NCBI RefSeq assembly: GCF_001426375.1
Contig: NZ_LMEO01000034.1
Span: forward strand, 464,287-528,286
Source of the DNA: Paenibacillus sp. Root444D2
GTDB taxonomy: Bacteria; Bacillota; Bacilli; Paenibacillales; NBRC-103111
Direction of reading: 5' to 3'
DNA length: 64,000 nucleotides
Made by a program: the position numbers and the translations under genes
Part shown: positions 1-9,996 of the stretch, one piece after another
Numbering within the stretch: position 1 is the first letter of the stretch
Layout of the letters: each line of letters begins with the position of its first letter
Notes under the pieces: generated by a model
Database searches by the model: none
The model's input: only the letters and a program-made list of their open reading frames with translations
Told to the model about the DNA's origin: nothing

Positions 1-90
1 CCAAATAGTGATTATTATTTAGTATCCCAGTTTAATGTTCATTTGTGGTCTATTCATATAATAAATTTTCAGAAGAGGTTGATAGTAATA

Positions 91-900
91 ATGTTTGTAA
101 ATCCTTTAAATATTTTTAAAAACCTGTGGAATCATAGGGAGCTAATCAAAAGTTTCGCTAAAAGAGAAGTAGTATCTAAGTATAAGGGATCTTTTCTCGG
201 AATCATGTGGTCATTTATTAATCCGCTTTTGATGTTAATTGTTTATACATTTGTATTTAGCGAGATATTTAATGCAAAGTGGAATACAGCAAGTAATAGT
301 AAGGTTGAATTTGCAATTATTATTTTTTGCGGATTGATAACGTTTAGCATATTTGGCGACGTAATCAGTCGCGCTCCTTATTTAGTACTAAGTAATGCCA
401 ATTATGTGAAGAAGGTCGTTTTCCCTTTAGAAATTCTTCCTGTAATAGCTCTAGGATCTGCAGTAATTAATAGTCTTATTAGCATGGGCATATTAGTTTT
501 ATGTGTTGGTATTTTTATGCACGTGATAGAATGGACGTTAATTTTTATTCCTTTAGTACTATGTCCATTGATGTTTTTATCGTTGGGATTAGGTTGGTTT
601 TTATCATCATTAGGAGTATATCTTAGAGATATTGCCCAAATTGTCACAGTAGCTGTACAAGCCCTGATGCTATTAAGTCCTATTATGTACCCAGCAACTT
701 TAATTCCTAAGGATTTGCTCTTTTTATATTATCTTAATCCTATTGGTTATGTTGTAGAGGATATGCGAAGAATAATAATCTGGGGAGAATTACCTAATTG
801 GAGCTCCTTGGGTATCGAAACGATAATAGGGTTAGTTATTTTCTACATGGGGTATGCATGGTTTCAAAAAACAAGATCGGGTTTTTCAGATGTAATTTAG
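91..900 (+). CDS. ABC-2 type polysaccharide export permease (Wzm/TagG-like)
   Basis: Integral membrane half of an ABC exporter that would move a finished lipid-linked polysaccharide across the cytoplasmic membrane. The 269-residue protein begins with the family's N-terminal helix region (KREVVSKYKGSFLGIMWSFI), has about six hydrophobic segments, and ends with the short RSGFSDVI-like tail common in this family. ATG at 91 is preferred over an in-frame TTG at 43 because AGAGG lies upstream at 73-77 and the family start fits there. The ATP-binding partner follows after 23 bases, so the two are surely co-transcribed. The operon promoter was not seen in bases 1-90. Family assignment is firm; the exported polymer is inferred from the neighbours. 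Confidence 0.9.
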   Translation: MFVNPLNIFKNLWNHRELIKSFAKREVVSKYKGSFLGIMWSFINPLLMLIVYTFVFSEIFNAKWNTASNSKVEFAIIIFCGLITFSIFGDVISRAPYLVLSNANYVKKVVFPLEILPVIALGSAVINSLISMGILVLCVGIFMHVIEWTLIFIPLVLCPLMFLSLGLGWFLSSLGVYLRDIAQIVTVAVQALMLLSPIMYPATLIPKDLLFLYYLNPIGYVVEDMRRIIIWGELPNWSSLGIETIIGLVIFYMGYAWFQKTRSGFSDVI

Positions 901-923
901 CATTTGAAATTGGAGGTTCTTTT

Positions 924-2234
924 GTGGATTCAAATGTAACGATCAAAATTGATAATGTAAGCAAAACTTATAAAATATATAATAACCCTCAAGACCGTCT
1001 AATGCAGTCATTATTAAGGGGAAAGCGCCAGTACTATAAAGAGTTTAAAGCATTAAAACACATTTCGTTTGAAGTAAGAAAAGGCGAAACTGTTGGTATT
1101 ATTGGTAGAAATGGTTCTGGCAAAAGTACATTACTACAGATTATTGCAGGTACTCTACAAGCGACAGAAGGTACTGTTAAAGTTTATGGCCGAGTAGCAG
1201 CTTTACTTGAATTGGGTAGCGGTTTTAATCCAGACTTTACTGGAAGGGAAAACGTATTTTTGAATGGGGCTATTCTTGGCATTAGTAAAGAAGAAATGAG
1301 TAAACGTTTTGATGATATTGTGTCATTTGCTGACATTGGAGATTACATTGATCAACCTGTTAAAACATATTCAAGTGGCATGTATGTTAGACTTGCGTTT
1401 GCGGTAGCTATCAGCGTTGAGCCTGATATTCTTATCGTAGACGAGGCTCTTGCTGTGGGTGATGGTCGATTTCAATTAAAATGCTTTGAAAGAATAAAGA
1501 CAATGAAAGAAGCTGGGACAACTATCTTGTTGGTAACTCATGATTTACAATCGATAAGACAATTTTGTGATGAATGTTTATTATTTGATAAGGGTGTTTT
1601 ATTAGACCAAGGTAAACCTAATGATATTGTTAATAAATACACTAAAATATTATTTTCAAGTCCTGATTCAGAACTTTTAGAACATAACGAATTGAGTGAA
1701 GATACTGCTGGTTTTCAAGGAGCTAATGCAATAGATAATGATCAACGGATAGCTGATGCTAAAGAGTATCGCTACGGCAACGGTCAAGGTAGCATAAATT
1801 ATGTTGATATAACTGACTTAGAGGGGAACTCGCTAGAAATTCTGACAACTTGTGATGAAGTTAGGATTAGTATGGAGGTAACTTCAAGTAAAGAGGTTCT
1901 TAAACCGATATATGCAATAACGATTAAGTCCGTTAAAGGGCTTGAAGTATATGGTACAAATACATATTTTCAAAATATGCCCTTCGAGGTTCTTAAACCC
2001 AATCAGCCAATTCACATCGAATTTAAACATAAAATGTCCTTAGCACCAGGGACTTATTTTATTTCATTTGGTTTTGTCGAACTAATTAATGATGAAATTG
2101 TTCCTTTGGACCGAAGATATGACGCCAAAGAGATAAAAATATTGCCTCAAGGTACTGATCGGAGCTTTGGCATAGCTAATCTTAATTCTCAAATCTCAGT
2201 AAACTACCTATTGAAAACCGAAATGAAGAAATAA
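924..2234 (+). CDS. ABC transporter ATPase with C-terminal carbohydrate-binding domain (Wzt-like)
   Basis: ATPase subunit of the polysaccharide exporter. GTG at 924 with TGGAGG at 911-916 is the likely start, giving 436 residues; a longer reading from 798 would overlap the permease. Walker A GRNGSGKST lies near residues 61-69, the signature YSSGM near 148 and Walker B ILIVDEALAVGD near 168-178. Beyond the nucleotide-binding domain, residues about 290-430 form a beta-rich extension (INYVDITD... LAPGTYFISFGFVE) typical of the Wzt C-terminal domain. In E. coli O8/O9a that domain recognises the modified non-reducing end of the polymer. This fits the methyltransferase and kinase-like genes directly downstream. 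Confidence 0.9.
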   Translation: MDSNVTIKIDNVSKTYKIYNNPQDRLMQSLLRGKRQYYKEFKALKHISFEVRKGETVGIIGRNGSGKSTLLQIIAGTLQATEGTVKVYGRVAALLELGSGFNPDFTGRENVFLNGAILGISKEEMSKRFDDIVSFADIGDYIDQPVKTYSSGMYVRLAFAVAISVEPDILIVDEALAVGDGRFQLKCFERIKTMKEAGTTILLVTHDLQSIRQFCDECLLFDKGVLLDQGKPNDIVNKYTKILFSSPDSELLEHNELSEDTAGFQGANAIDNDQRIADAKEYRYGNGQGSINYVDITDLEGNSLEILTTCDEVRISMEVTSSKEVLKPIYAITIKSVKGLEVYGTNTYFQNMPFEVLKPNQPIHIEFKHKMSLAPGTYFISFGFVELINDEIVPLDRRYDAKEIKILPQGTDRSFGIANLNSQISVNYLLKTEMKK

Positions 2235-2244
2235 GGTGAAATTT

Positions 2245-3279
2245 ATGAATTCAAGCGACTTTATTAAAGACTTAAACTTAGTTGAAATTTTATCGGATAA
2301 TTTTGTTGTAGAGCGTAGTTATACAGGGAAATATGCTGATTTAAGTGATGAAAAAGAAGCGGAAATGATCTCATTAATGAGCAAAAAACACTGGAGAGAA
2401 GTTATCGCGGAAAGTTTTCAAGAAAAGTCGCCATGGCTTTACCGAATTATTGCTGATGCAGGCCGTCCTATGTTTTTGGATATGCTGGATATTCCTAAAA
2501 ACGGACTTTATTTAGATGTTGGATCAGGATGGGGACAAGTATGTATTCCATTAGGACGTCTAGGTAACTCAGTAGCACTTGATCTAACTTTTAACAGACT
2601 TAATATTTTAAGAAGCATTGCCAATCAAGAAAATGTTTCTTTACAGTATGCACAAGGAAATTTCTTGTCTTTTCCATTTCTTGAAAAAAGTTTTGATACA
2701 ATTATCTTTAATGGGTCTTTAGAATGGATTGGTGTTGGTAGAGAAAAAGGAACTTCGATTAGAAAAGTCCAAATTGATGCATTAAAAAAAGCAAATGATC
2801 TTTTGAAACCTGATGGTATGATCTATATTGGTATAGAAAATAGCATGGGTCTGAAATACATTTTAGGTACTGAAGATGATCATACAGGTCTACAGTATCA
2901 TACTTTTTTAGAAGAAAGGATCGCTGAGAACAACTTCCAAACACAAAGTAAAGGTGAGCAACTTCCTTCTAAAACTTGGAGTTTAGAAGAGTATAAGGAA
3001 ATGATATCTGAATCAGGCTTAGAATTAGAAAAGGTTTATGGTTGCTTCCCCGATTATAAACTCATTAGGCAGATGATTGATTTAAGGTTTATTAATGAAG
3101 AATTAATTAATGGCGCCCCTGTTACGGAACATGTCGGGATAAGTGGAGAAGACATTGACCGACCTCTGGAATTACAAGCTATGTATAAAGTATTAGCGAA
3201 AAATAAGATTGCGCAATATTTCTGTCCTTCATATGCATTAATTATACGCAAGAGAGGTCATTCTAATGGAACTATTTAA
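2245..3279 (+). CDS. SAM-dependent methyltransferase, possible chain-terminating enzyme
   Basis: Class I methyltransferase of 344 residues. The SAM-binding motif I LDVGSGWGQ lies near residue 90, followed by an acidic strand end (ALDLTFNRL) and a post-motif FDTIIFNGSLEWIG. ATG 2245 is preferred over GTG 2236 because AAGGTG at 2233-2238 is then well spaced. It starts just after the Wzt-like gene and its end overlaps the next gene by 14 bases. WbdD of E. coli O9a caps its O-antigen with a methyltransferase plus a kinase; here the kinase-like domain opens the next protein, so I infer a two-gene version. It could instead methylate an internal sugar. Confidence 0.75.
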   Translation: MNSSDFIKDLNLVEILSDNFVVERSYTGKYADLSDEKEAEMISLMSKKHWREVIAESFQEKSPWLYRIIADAGRPMFLDMLDIPKNGLYLDVGSGWGQVCIPLGRLGNSVALDLTFNRLNILRSIANQENVSLQYAQGNFLSFPFLEKSFDTIIFNGSLEWIGVGREKGTSIRKVQIDALKKANDLLKPDGMIYIGIENSMGLKYILGTEDDHTGLQYHTFLEERIAENNFQTQSKGEQLPSKTWSLEEYKEMISESGLELEKVYGCFPDYKLIRQMIDLRFINEELINGAPVTEHVGISGEDIDRPLELQAMYKVLAKNKIAQYFCPSYALIIRKRGHSNGTI

Positions 3280-6200
3280 AGCTTTGATTCACTCAAACAT
3301 AAGTACGACAGAAGATCTAAATAATCTTATAATTAAATTACAGCTTAGTGATGGTATGAGGAGCGAAAATGCTTTTAGCGCTAGGTTTTTTGTTTTCTAT
3401 CCAAATGGTGATAAGTTATGCTCTGTTAAAAAAATACCAGCGAATGGTTTATTTAATATAGAAAATATCTCGTATACACAAAGATTGTACCGGGATTTCT
3501 CCGATTTATCAGCCCCGCATATTAATGGAATTTATCATGGTGAAGATGGTTATATATATATCGTTGAAGAGTTTCTTGAAAACAAAACAACTTTATTTGA
3601 TGTTATGGAACAAGGTGATCTTTCGCATAATGAAACCATTGAAATTTTAAATTTATTATTCAATAGTATTAAGATGCAACCGTCCATTCCTTTTGATCAA
3701 AAAGTACTGGATGAAGACATAAAAATGTGTTTTATTGCATTAGAGTTATTAGAGTTATCGGAGCATACACTAATAGAACTTAAATCAAAGTTGGATAAAT
3801 TAATAAATGATAATATAGAATCGTTAACTACTAATTTACTATGGACAAACAGAGATATATTAACGCGTAATATTATACTCGGACATAACAAGCTATATCT
3901 AACGGATTTTGACCTTAGTTTAAAAACACATTTTTTCTGGATTGATATTTACAGATGTAGTCATTATTCAAATATTCCAGTACAGGAGCTTAACTTGAAT
4001 ATCAATGTGGACGAACATCTATTACAATTGTTATTTCACCTAAACGAAATTACATTACAAAATAAAGTTCTAAATACAAAGGCTTTCATAGATTCATCTA
4101 AATTACATAAACAGAAGGTCTTAGAGATTATTAATAGGACTATGGGGATTTCGATTGAAGAACTTACAAAAACTAGTGAGCCTCTTATTCCAATAACAAA
4201 TGGAGATCCTTACTTGCAGTTGTTTTGGTCAATAAATAATGAATATACAGAAAATAATTCTAAGAAGTTAATGGTTATTGAAGACGGTGAGGTTCATCAA
4301 TACGTTTTCGATGTCCCTCAATTTGGTCAGAGTATAAGGCTTGATCCAAGTAATAAACAATGTTTAATAGAAATTAACCATATAACAATAAACTTAATGG
4401 AAAATGAAATTTTTGAAATAACTAGAGAAACAAATTCTGAACGATTAAAAGTAAATAATGGGTTATTACAACTAGAAAACCCTAGTTCATTTAAGTTAGT
4501 TTCGTTAAATAATGATCCTCAAATTATGATCAATCTCCCAGAAAAAACAAATGATATTAATAGTAAGATTAGTATTACAATTGAAATGAGCTGTACTCCA
4601 GATATATCAAGTGTAATCATAGATGCATTTGCAGTTAAATCAAGTGAATTACAGAAGACAAATGACGAATTAACTCAACTCGAATCAGTATACAAAGTAG
4701 AAAAAGATAACCTTATAAATGCGACTAAGCTATTGGAAGAATCAGCAGTATGGTTACAAAAACTTGAAACTAATCTTTCAGAAGGTAATAAAAATATAGT
4801 CTCACTTCAAGATGAGTTGGAAAATTTTAAGAAAAATGAAATTGATTATTTAATAGAGCTATCACAAATGAAAAAAGAGATAGATGGAATTAAAAACACA
4901 GTTTCTTGGAAAATTACCAAATCTTTGAGAAAACTTGGACGATTTAAAAATATAGGTAGAAAATTAAGGGATATATTAAGGGTGCTAATGCAAAAGAAGT
5001 TTGTTCTTGGTTTGGTGCCGATGAAGGATTTAACTGAAGAAATCGGCGGTTATCAATGGGCAAGCATTGGAAACGATCCGCATTTTCAATTGCATGGGGA
5101 GTTTCCAAAAGGTTGGGTTAAAATTAAATGGACTTCTTATAGTAATGTTAATCTTCCTTTAAAGTTGTACTGGGATGAAGGGAATGGGCTTTCAGAAACT
5201 AATAGCCATATCTTCGGATATATAAAGAAAGGTTATAAGACAGTTCAAGAAACTGTTGTCTTTATAAGTCCTTTAGCGTTAAATCTCCGACTTGATACTG
5301 GCGAGTTAGAAACAGAATTTTTACTTGAGCCTATTGAAATGTATAAAATTACTCGATTCCACGTTTTTATGAGATCAGCGTTACTTTATATTAAACAACG
5401 CGGCATAACATTTGTAACTATAAAATCTTTAATAAGAAAAACATGGGATATATATAAGTTACAAGGCTTAAGGGGAGTTTGGACAAAAATAAAATATAGC
5501 GTAACTGGTGGTAACCAAACTACTAATTCTATAGATTATCAAACATGGATTATTGGTCATTCTATAACTGATAACATTAAAGAAGATATTCTTAAAGAAA
5601 TATCCAGTTTCACATATAAACCTCTAATTTCAGTAATACTTCCTGTATATAATGTTGATGAAATATGGTTGGTCAAGTGTATTGAATCGGTTAGAAATCA
5701 ACTATATACAAACTGGGAGTTGTGTGTGGCTGATGATGCATCACCAAAGCCTCATATTCGAGAGATGCTTCAGAAGTATGAGAAGCTGGATGAAAGAATT
5801 AGGGTTGTTTATCGAGAAAAAAATGGTCATATTTCTGTAGCTTCTAATTCAGCTTTAGAAATTGCAAATGGTGAATTTATTGCCCTACTAGATCACGATG
5901 ATGAATTGACGATTGATGCTTTATTTGAAAATGTGAAATTACTTAATAAACATTTAGATGCCGATATGATATATAGTGATGAGGATAAAATCAGCATGGA
6001 AGGTGAGCGACATTCACCGTTTTTCAAACCAGATTGGTCTCCTGATACACTGCTATCTCAAATGTATACATGTCATCTCGGTGTATACCGCACATCTCTA
6101 ATAAAAAAACTAGGCGGGTTCCGTAAAGGTTTTGAAGGTAGCCAAGATTACGATTTAGTCTTGCGAGTAACTGAAAAAACTAATCGTATTTATCATATAC

Positions 6201-7216
6201 CTAAAATATTATATCATTGGCGCTCAATACCACAATCAACGGCTTCAGGCGGTGCTGCCAAAAGCTATACAAATGATGCTGGATTTAGAGCATTAGAGGA
6301 AGCAATTAGTAGAAGAAACATTAATGGATGGGTAGAGCCTGATCCAGAGGTGTCTAATTTATACGTAGTACATCATAAATTAATTAGCAACCCCTTAATT
6401 TCTATTATTATACCTACAAAAAATATGACAGCTATACTTGATACTTGTATTGCTTCTATTTTCGATAAAACAACTTATGATAATTTCGAAATTATTGTTG
6501 TAGATAATGGTAGTGATGATCCAACGACAATAAAATTATTTCAAACATGGCTTCAAAAAGAACCTTTTAGATTCAAGGTAGAACGAATTGACATTCCATT
6601 TAATTACTCGCGACTTAATAATATCGCAGTAGAGAAGGCCAATGGAGAGCTAATTTTACTTCTTAACAATGACATAGAAGTTATAACCCCTACATGGTTA
6701 GATGAAATGGCAGCCCAAGCAATGCGTAGTGAGATTGGAGCGGTAGGTGCTTGTTTACTTTATCCCGATAACACAATTCAACACGCAGGAATTATTCTGG
6801 GTATCGGAGGTGTTGCCGGTCACAGTCATAAGTATTTTGATTCCAAGGATTATGGCTATTTCTCGAGGTTAAGAATGGTAACAAATTATTCAGCTGTGAC
6901 CGCGGCATGTTTGATGATAAGAAAGGATGTTTATGTCTCAGTTAAAGGGCTTGATGAAAGTCTTGAAGTAGCTTTTAATGATGTTGATTTTTGCTTGCGT
7001 GTTGGTAAAACAGGCTTGAGAAATGTGTGGCTTCCACATGTAAAATTATACCATCACGAATCTAAAAGTCGTGGACAAGAAAATACACCTGCTAAAATTG
7101 CCCGATTTAATGGGGAGATTGAGTATATGAATAGAAGATGGGGAAAAAGCCTATTGGAAGATCAGTATTATAATCCAAATCTAACGCTTAATTATGAGGA
7201 TTTTTCGCTATCATAA
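3266..7216 (+). CDS. Kinase-like domain, coiled coil and two GT2 glycosyltransferase domains in one protein
   Basis: A 1316-residue multidomain protein. Residues about 30-290 look like a small-molecule or protein kinase fold: a possible ATP Lys in CSVKKIPA, the hinge-like YIVEEFL, catalytic-loop NRDILTRNI near 194-202 and LTDFD replacing DFG. Two similar beta-sandwich segments follow (near 313-385 and 595-690, each with an L-x-W and an LRLD-like motif), separated by a coiled coil at about 455-545. The C-terminus carries two GT-A domains, near 785-1020 (SVILPVYN, LLDHDDE) and 1042-1300 (SIIIPTKN, LLNNDIE). The first half resembles WbdD kinase plus coiled coil; the second resembles tandem GT2 polymerising enzymes. 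The fusion is unusual. Confidence 0.8.
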   Translation: MELFKALIHSNISTTEDLNNLIIKLQLSDGMRSENAFSARFFVFYPNGDKLCSVKKIPANGLFNIENISYTQRLYRDFSDLSAPHINGIYHGEDGYIYIVEEFLENKTTLFDVMEQGDLSHNETIEILNLLFNSIKMQPSIPFDQKVLDEDIKMCFIALELLELSEHTLIELKSKLDKLINDNIESLTTNLLWTNRDILTRNIILGHNKLYLTDFDLSLKTHFFWIDIYRCSHYSNIPVQELNLNINVDEHLLQLLFHLNEITLQNKVLNTKAFIDSSKLHKQKVLEIINRTMGISIEELTKTSEPLIPITNGDPYLQLFWSINNEYTENNSKKLMVIEDGEVHQYVFDVPQFGQSIRLDPSNKQCLIEINHITINLMENEIFEITRETNSERLKVNNGLLQLENPSSFKLVSLNNDPQIMINLPEKTNDINSKISITIEMSCTPDISSVIIDAFAVKSSELQKTNDELTQLESVYKVEKDNLINATKLLEESAVWLQKLETNLSEGNKNIVSLQDELENFKKNEIDYLIELSQMKKEIDGIKNTVSWKITKSLRKLGRFKNIGRKLRDILRVLMQKKFVLGLVPMKDLTEEIGGYQWASIGNDPHFQLHGEFPKGWVKIKWTSYSNVNLPLKLYWDEGNGLSETNSHIFGYIKKGYKTVQETVVFISPLALNLRLDTGELETEFLLEPIEMYKITRFHVFMRSALLYIKQRGITFVTIKSLIRKTWDIYKLQGLRGVWTKIKYSVTGGNQTTNSIDYQTWIIGHSITDNIKEDILKEISSFTYKPLISVILPVYNVDEIWLVKCIESVRNQLYTNWELCVADDASPKPHIREMLQKYEKLDERIRVVYREKNGHISVASNSALEIANGEFIALLDHDDELTIDALFENVKLLNKHLDADMIYSDEDKISMEGERHSPFFKPDWSPDTLLSQMYTCHLGVYRTSLIKKLGGFRKGFEGSQDYDLVLRVTEKTNRIYHIPKILYHWRSIPQSTASGGAAKSYTNDAGFRALEEAISRRNINGWVEPDPEVSNLYVVHHKLISNPLISIIIPTKNMTAILDTCIASIFDKTTYDNFEIIVVDNGSDDPTTIKLFQTWLQKEPFRFKVERIDIPFNYSRLNNIAVEKANGELILLLNNDIEVITPTWLDEMAAQAMRSEIGAVGACLLYPDNTIQHAGIILGIGGVAGHSHKYFDSKDYGYFSRLRMVTNYSAVTAACLMIRKDVYVSVKGLDESLEVAFNDVDFCLRVGKTGLRNVWLPHVKLYHHESKSRGQENTPAKIARFNGEIEYMNRRWGKSLLEDQYYNPNLTLNYEDFSLS

Positions 7217-7504
7217 TTAAGCGAATTAGGATAGTATCGACGACTTATATTGATAAAATTTTATTCTTATATTCCTCGTTGTTTTAACGATGCTCTAATG
7301 CAAAATGCAAACCTTTGTAAACAGGCATTGAACTTGCAACCGAATGATAGAGAGCCCTATCTCTATCATTCAACACCATATGGCGAAGAGCCTGAAAATA
7401 ATTCAAAAGGGTGGATTGAGTTTAATACAATTGAAATGTGAGAAAATCCTGAATTTAGTCCATTTAATCCATTGAACTTGATTTAATTTAAGGAGTTGTA
7501 CTTG
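7217..7504 (+). other. AT-rich gap with a 63-codon frame and a strong hairpin
   Basis: The 288 bases between the glycosyltransferase and the next membrane protein hold only a TTG-started frame at 7250-7441 (63 residues, many polar residues, no domain I recognise, no clear ribosome site). Its low likelihood and the gap size suggest a gene remnant or spacer. A perfect inverted repeat lies within it and is listed separately. Confidence 0.35.
7342..7371 (+). repeat. Perfect 12-bp inverted repeat (hairpin)
   Basis: GAATGATAGAGA at 7342-7353 pairs with TCTCTATCATTC at 7360-7371 around a 6-base loop. No T-run follows, so it is not a standard intrinsic terminator. It could be an RNA-processing or mRNA-stabilising element between the long glycosyltransferase gene and the downstream part of the operon. 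Confidence 0.6.
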
Positions 7505-9982
7505 GTGTTTTTAATTAATAAGAAGGCATATGTTATTTTTTTAATCTTGATAATATCTATTTTTATACAATTGTTTGCAGTTAATTACGATTATTTCAAG
7601 AAAAATTTAATATATGGTAGTTCTCTGGAAAGTCAAAGTCTGGATTTAAGTAAGGCTGTGTTGACTAATATTATTAGTGAGGCGTCAAATAAATATATTT
7701 CTCAAAGTAATGATCCACAAGTCGAGTTTAAACAGGTAAATAAAAAAACATATAATATAGAAATGAATATAACCTACGTTAATTCTGGAGCTACCTTGCA
7801 AGTATTTTATACAGATGATATTAACCATCAGTACAATGAAGAACATTCAATTAAAATACTTACCAGTAATAAACAAGAGAAATATATAATTAATTTTGAC
7901 AAACCAATTAACCTTGAAAACTTAAGGGTTGATGTAACTGAGAGAACAAATGATTTATTTCTACTAAATAGTATTACATTAAACAAAAAAGGTTTTCATT
8001 TTAATTTTATTAAATTTTTACTAATAAATTTAGGATTAGCATTTATTTATCTAATTATAATATTTTTTAAGAAATATAATGAGATGCTATTTAACTATAG
8101 ATACCAAATTACTTTACTAGTATTTATTTTATTAGTTTTATTTAAATTCCAAGGTTCATCAATTGGTTTATGGGATTCTATTATGGTAAATACAAATAAA
8201 GAGACACATTCAAGCACTACTTTGATAGGTAAGGCAAGGGATATTCGTTCTGATGAATTTTTAGTACATACCCCATGGGTGCTTGCACAAAATCAAAATG
8301 ATCAATATTTTCCCATTGTTAATAAAAATATAGGTTCAAATGGGCATTCTATGATTGCACTTAACGCACCTACATTTAGTCCGGATATTATTGGTAAACC
8401 ATATTTTTGGGGTTTTTTATTGCTTGGAAAAGATTTTGGACTTTCTTGGTACTGGAATTTTAAGTTACTCATGTTACTTTTATTATCTTTAGAGATAAGT
8501 TACTTCCTAACAAAAAATAAATTGTTATCTTTTTTAGGAGGCCTTTGGATAACATTATCTCCGGCAATACAATGGTGGTTTGATACACCTGCAGCGGTTG
8601 TAGAGTTGATAATATTAGCTCAAGGAATGATTGTTTCCTTAATATATTTTATTGAATATTATAGAAGTACTAAATTAAGAACTCTATTTATTATTCTCTT
8701 TACAATGTCAACTATTGGATTCACTACGTTATTGTATCCACCTGTTCAAGTTTCATTGGGTTACCTAGTTTTAGTATTTCTGTTTTTTATATATTGGGGT
8801 AATAAGGAGAAATTTGTATTTAATAAACAAGAACTTTGGGTAGGAAGTGCGTGCTTTTTTCTTTTAGTTATTTCAATAAGTACTTTTATTTATTTTTCTT
8901 ATGATGATCTGAAATTGTTGTCTCAAACAAAGTATCCAGGAGACCGATTTGCAACTGGTGGTCGTGTAGATGTCAATGAACTGCAAACTTACCTTGTTAA
9001 TTGGGTATTACCTTACAAGGATGTTAATTTTTCTAATAGTAGTGAGTTGAGTAGCTTTGTAAATTTTTTACCATTATTAATATTAGTATTTTTCTATGTA
9101 TATAGATTTGAACAACATAATAAAAGACTAATAATGGGTATATTTACGTACTTATTATTTCAAATATCCTGGTTGTTTATAGAATATCCTAAATTTTTTG
9201 CTAAAGTTACATTATATTCATACGTTACAGAAAAAAGATTAGCATATCTAATATTAGGTTTAACTGCAGTTTATTTGAGTTTATGGCTAATCTCAACTAT
9301 ACAAAAACACAAGACGTTTAATAGTTTTGAAAAAATTAGTATTTCATTTATCATAGGAGTTATCTATTTATATTCAATATGGCATACACCAATGTTAAAA
9401 TATCTAACGACAAGCCTTGCAATAATTACTGTTATTTACTTTGTTTGTCTTAACTATTTAATATTAAGTGGTAAAGTAAAATCATTCTTTCTATTATTGT
9501 TGGTATTAATTGTAATATCTGGTTTATCAGTAAATCCTATCTCAAGAGGTACAGCATCGATTTATGATAAACCCGTTGTTAATGAAATTCTACAGTTAAA
9601 TAAAAAATATCCTCATGAAAAATGGGCTGCTGTAAACAGTATATATAATGGTCAATTACTTGTGGCATTAGGATTGAATACGTTTAATAGTGTACATTTT
9701 TTTCCAGATATAAGCATGTGGAAGAAATTGGATGAGGAAAATAAATATGAGGACGTTTATAATCGGTATGCTCATGTTTTGTTTTATTTAACAAAGGAAA
9801 AAACAAACTTTAAGTTGATGCAACTTGATGCAATCCAAGCCAATATTAACTTTGGTGACCTTCCTAAAACAGGTATATCGTTAATATTATCCAAAGGTTC
9901 TTTAAATGAGTTTGAAAGTAAACTCGAAAGATTATACTTTGATGATCTAAATGATCTATATATCTACAGATTGTATGAATAA
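7505..9982 (+). CDS. Large polytopic membrane protein, probable GT-C-type glycosyltransferase
   Basis: About 825 residues. An N-terminal membrane anchor is followed by an extracytoplasmic beta-rich stretch (about 30-150) and then ten or more hydrophobic segments. A conserved-looking loop (GKARDIRSDEFLVHTPW) follows an early membrane helix, in the position where GT-C enzymes have their acidic catalytic loop; the segment LSPAIQWWFDT is also typical of uncharacterised membrane transferases. The start is ambiguous among TTG 7496, TTG 7502 and GTG 7505; AAGGAG at 7490-7495 favours 7502 or 7505. The next genes encode a polyprenyl-phosphate sugar synthase and a flippase-like protein, so I infer side-chain transfer outside the membrane. 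Confidence 0.65.
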   Translation: MFLINKKAYVIFLILIISIFIQLFAVNYDYFKKNLIYGSSLESQSLDLSKAVLTNIISEASNKYISQSNDPQVEFKQVNKKTYNIEMNITYVNSGATLQVFYTDDINHQYNEEHSIKILTSNKQEKYIINFDKPINLENLRVDVTERTNDLFLLNSITLNKKGFHFNFIKFLLINLGLAFIYLIIIFFKKYNEMLFNYRYQITLLVFILLVLFKFQGSSIGLWDSIMVNTNKETHSSTTLIGKARDIRSDEFLVHTPWVLAQNQNDQYFPIVNKNIGSNGHSMIALNAPTFSPDIIGKPYFWGFLLLGKDFGLSWYWNFKLLMLLLLSLEISYFLTKNKLLSFLGGLWITLSPAIQWWFDTPAAVVELIILAQGMIVSLIYFIEYYRSTKLRTLFIILFTMSTIGFTTLLYPPVQVSLGYLVLVFLFFIYWGNKEKFVFNKQELWVGSACFFLLVISISTFIYFSYDDLKLLSQTKYPGDRFATGGRVDVNELQTYLVNWVLPYKDVNFSNSSELSSFVNFLPLLILVFFYVYRFEQHNKRLIMGIFTYLLFQISWLFIEYPKFFAKVTLYSYVTEKRLAYLILGLTAVYLSLWLISTIQKHKTFNSFEKISISFIIGVIYLYSIWHTPMLKYLTTSLAIITVIYFVCLNYLILSGKVKSFFLLLLVLIVISGLSVNPISRGTASIYDKPVVNEILQLNKKYPHEKWAAVNSIYNGQLLVALGLNTFNSVHFFPDISMWKKLDEENKYEDVYNRYAHVLFYLTKEKTNFKLMQLDAIQANINFGDLPKTGISLILSKGSLNEFESKLERLYFDDLNDLYIYRLYE

Positions 9983-9996
9983 TTGGAGGGTTGATT

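Noticed and set aside
7250..7441. 63-codon frame between the glycosyltransferase and the membrane protein
   Set aside because: No ribosome site, no domain, contains a perfect hairpin; treated as remnant or spacer and not as a gene.
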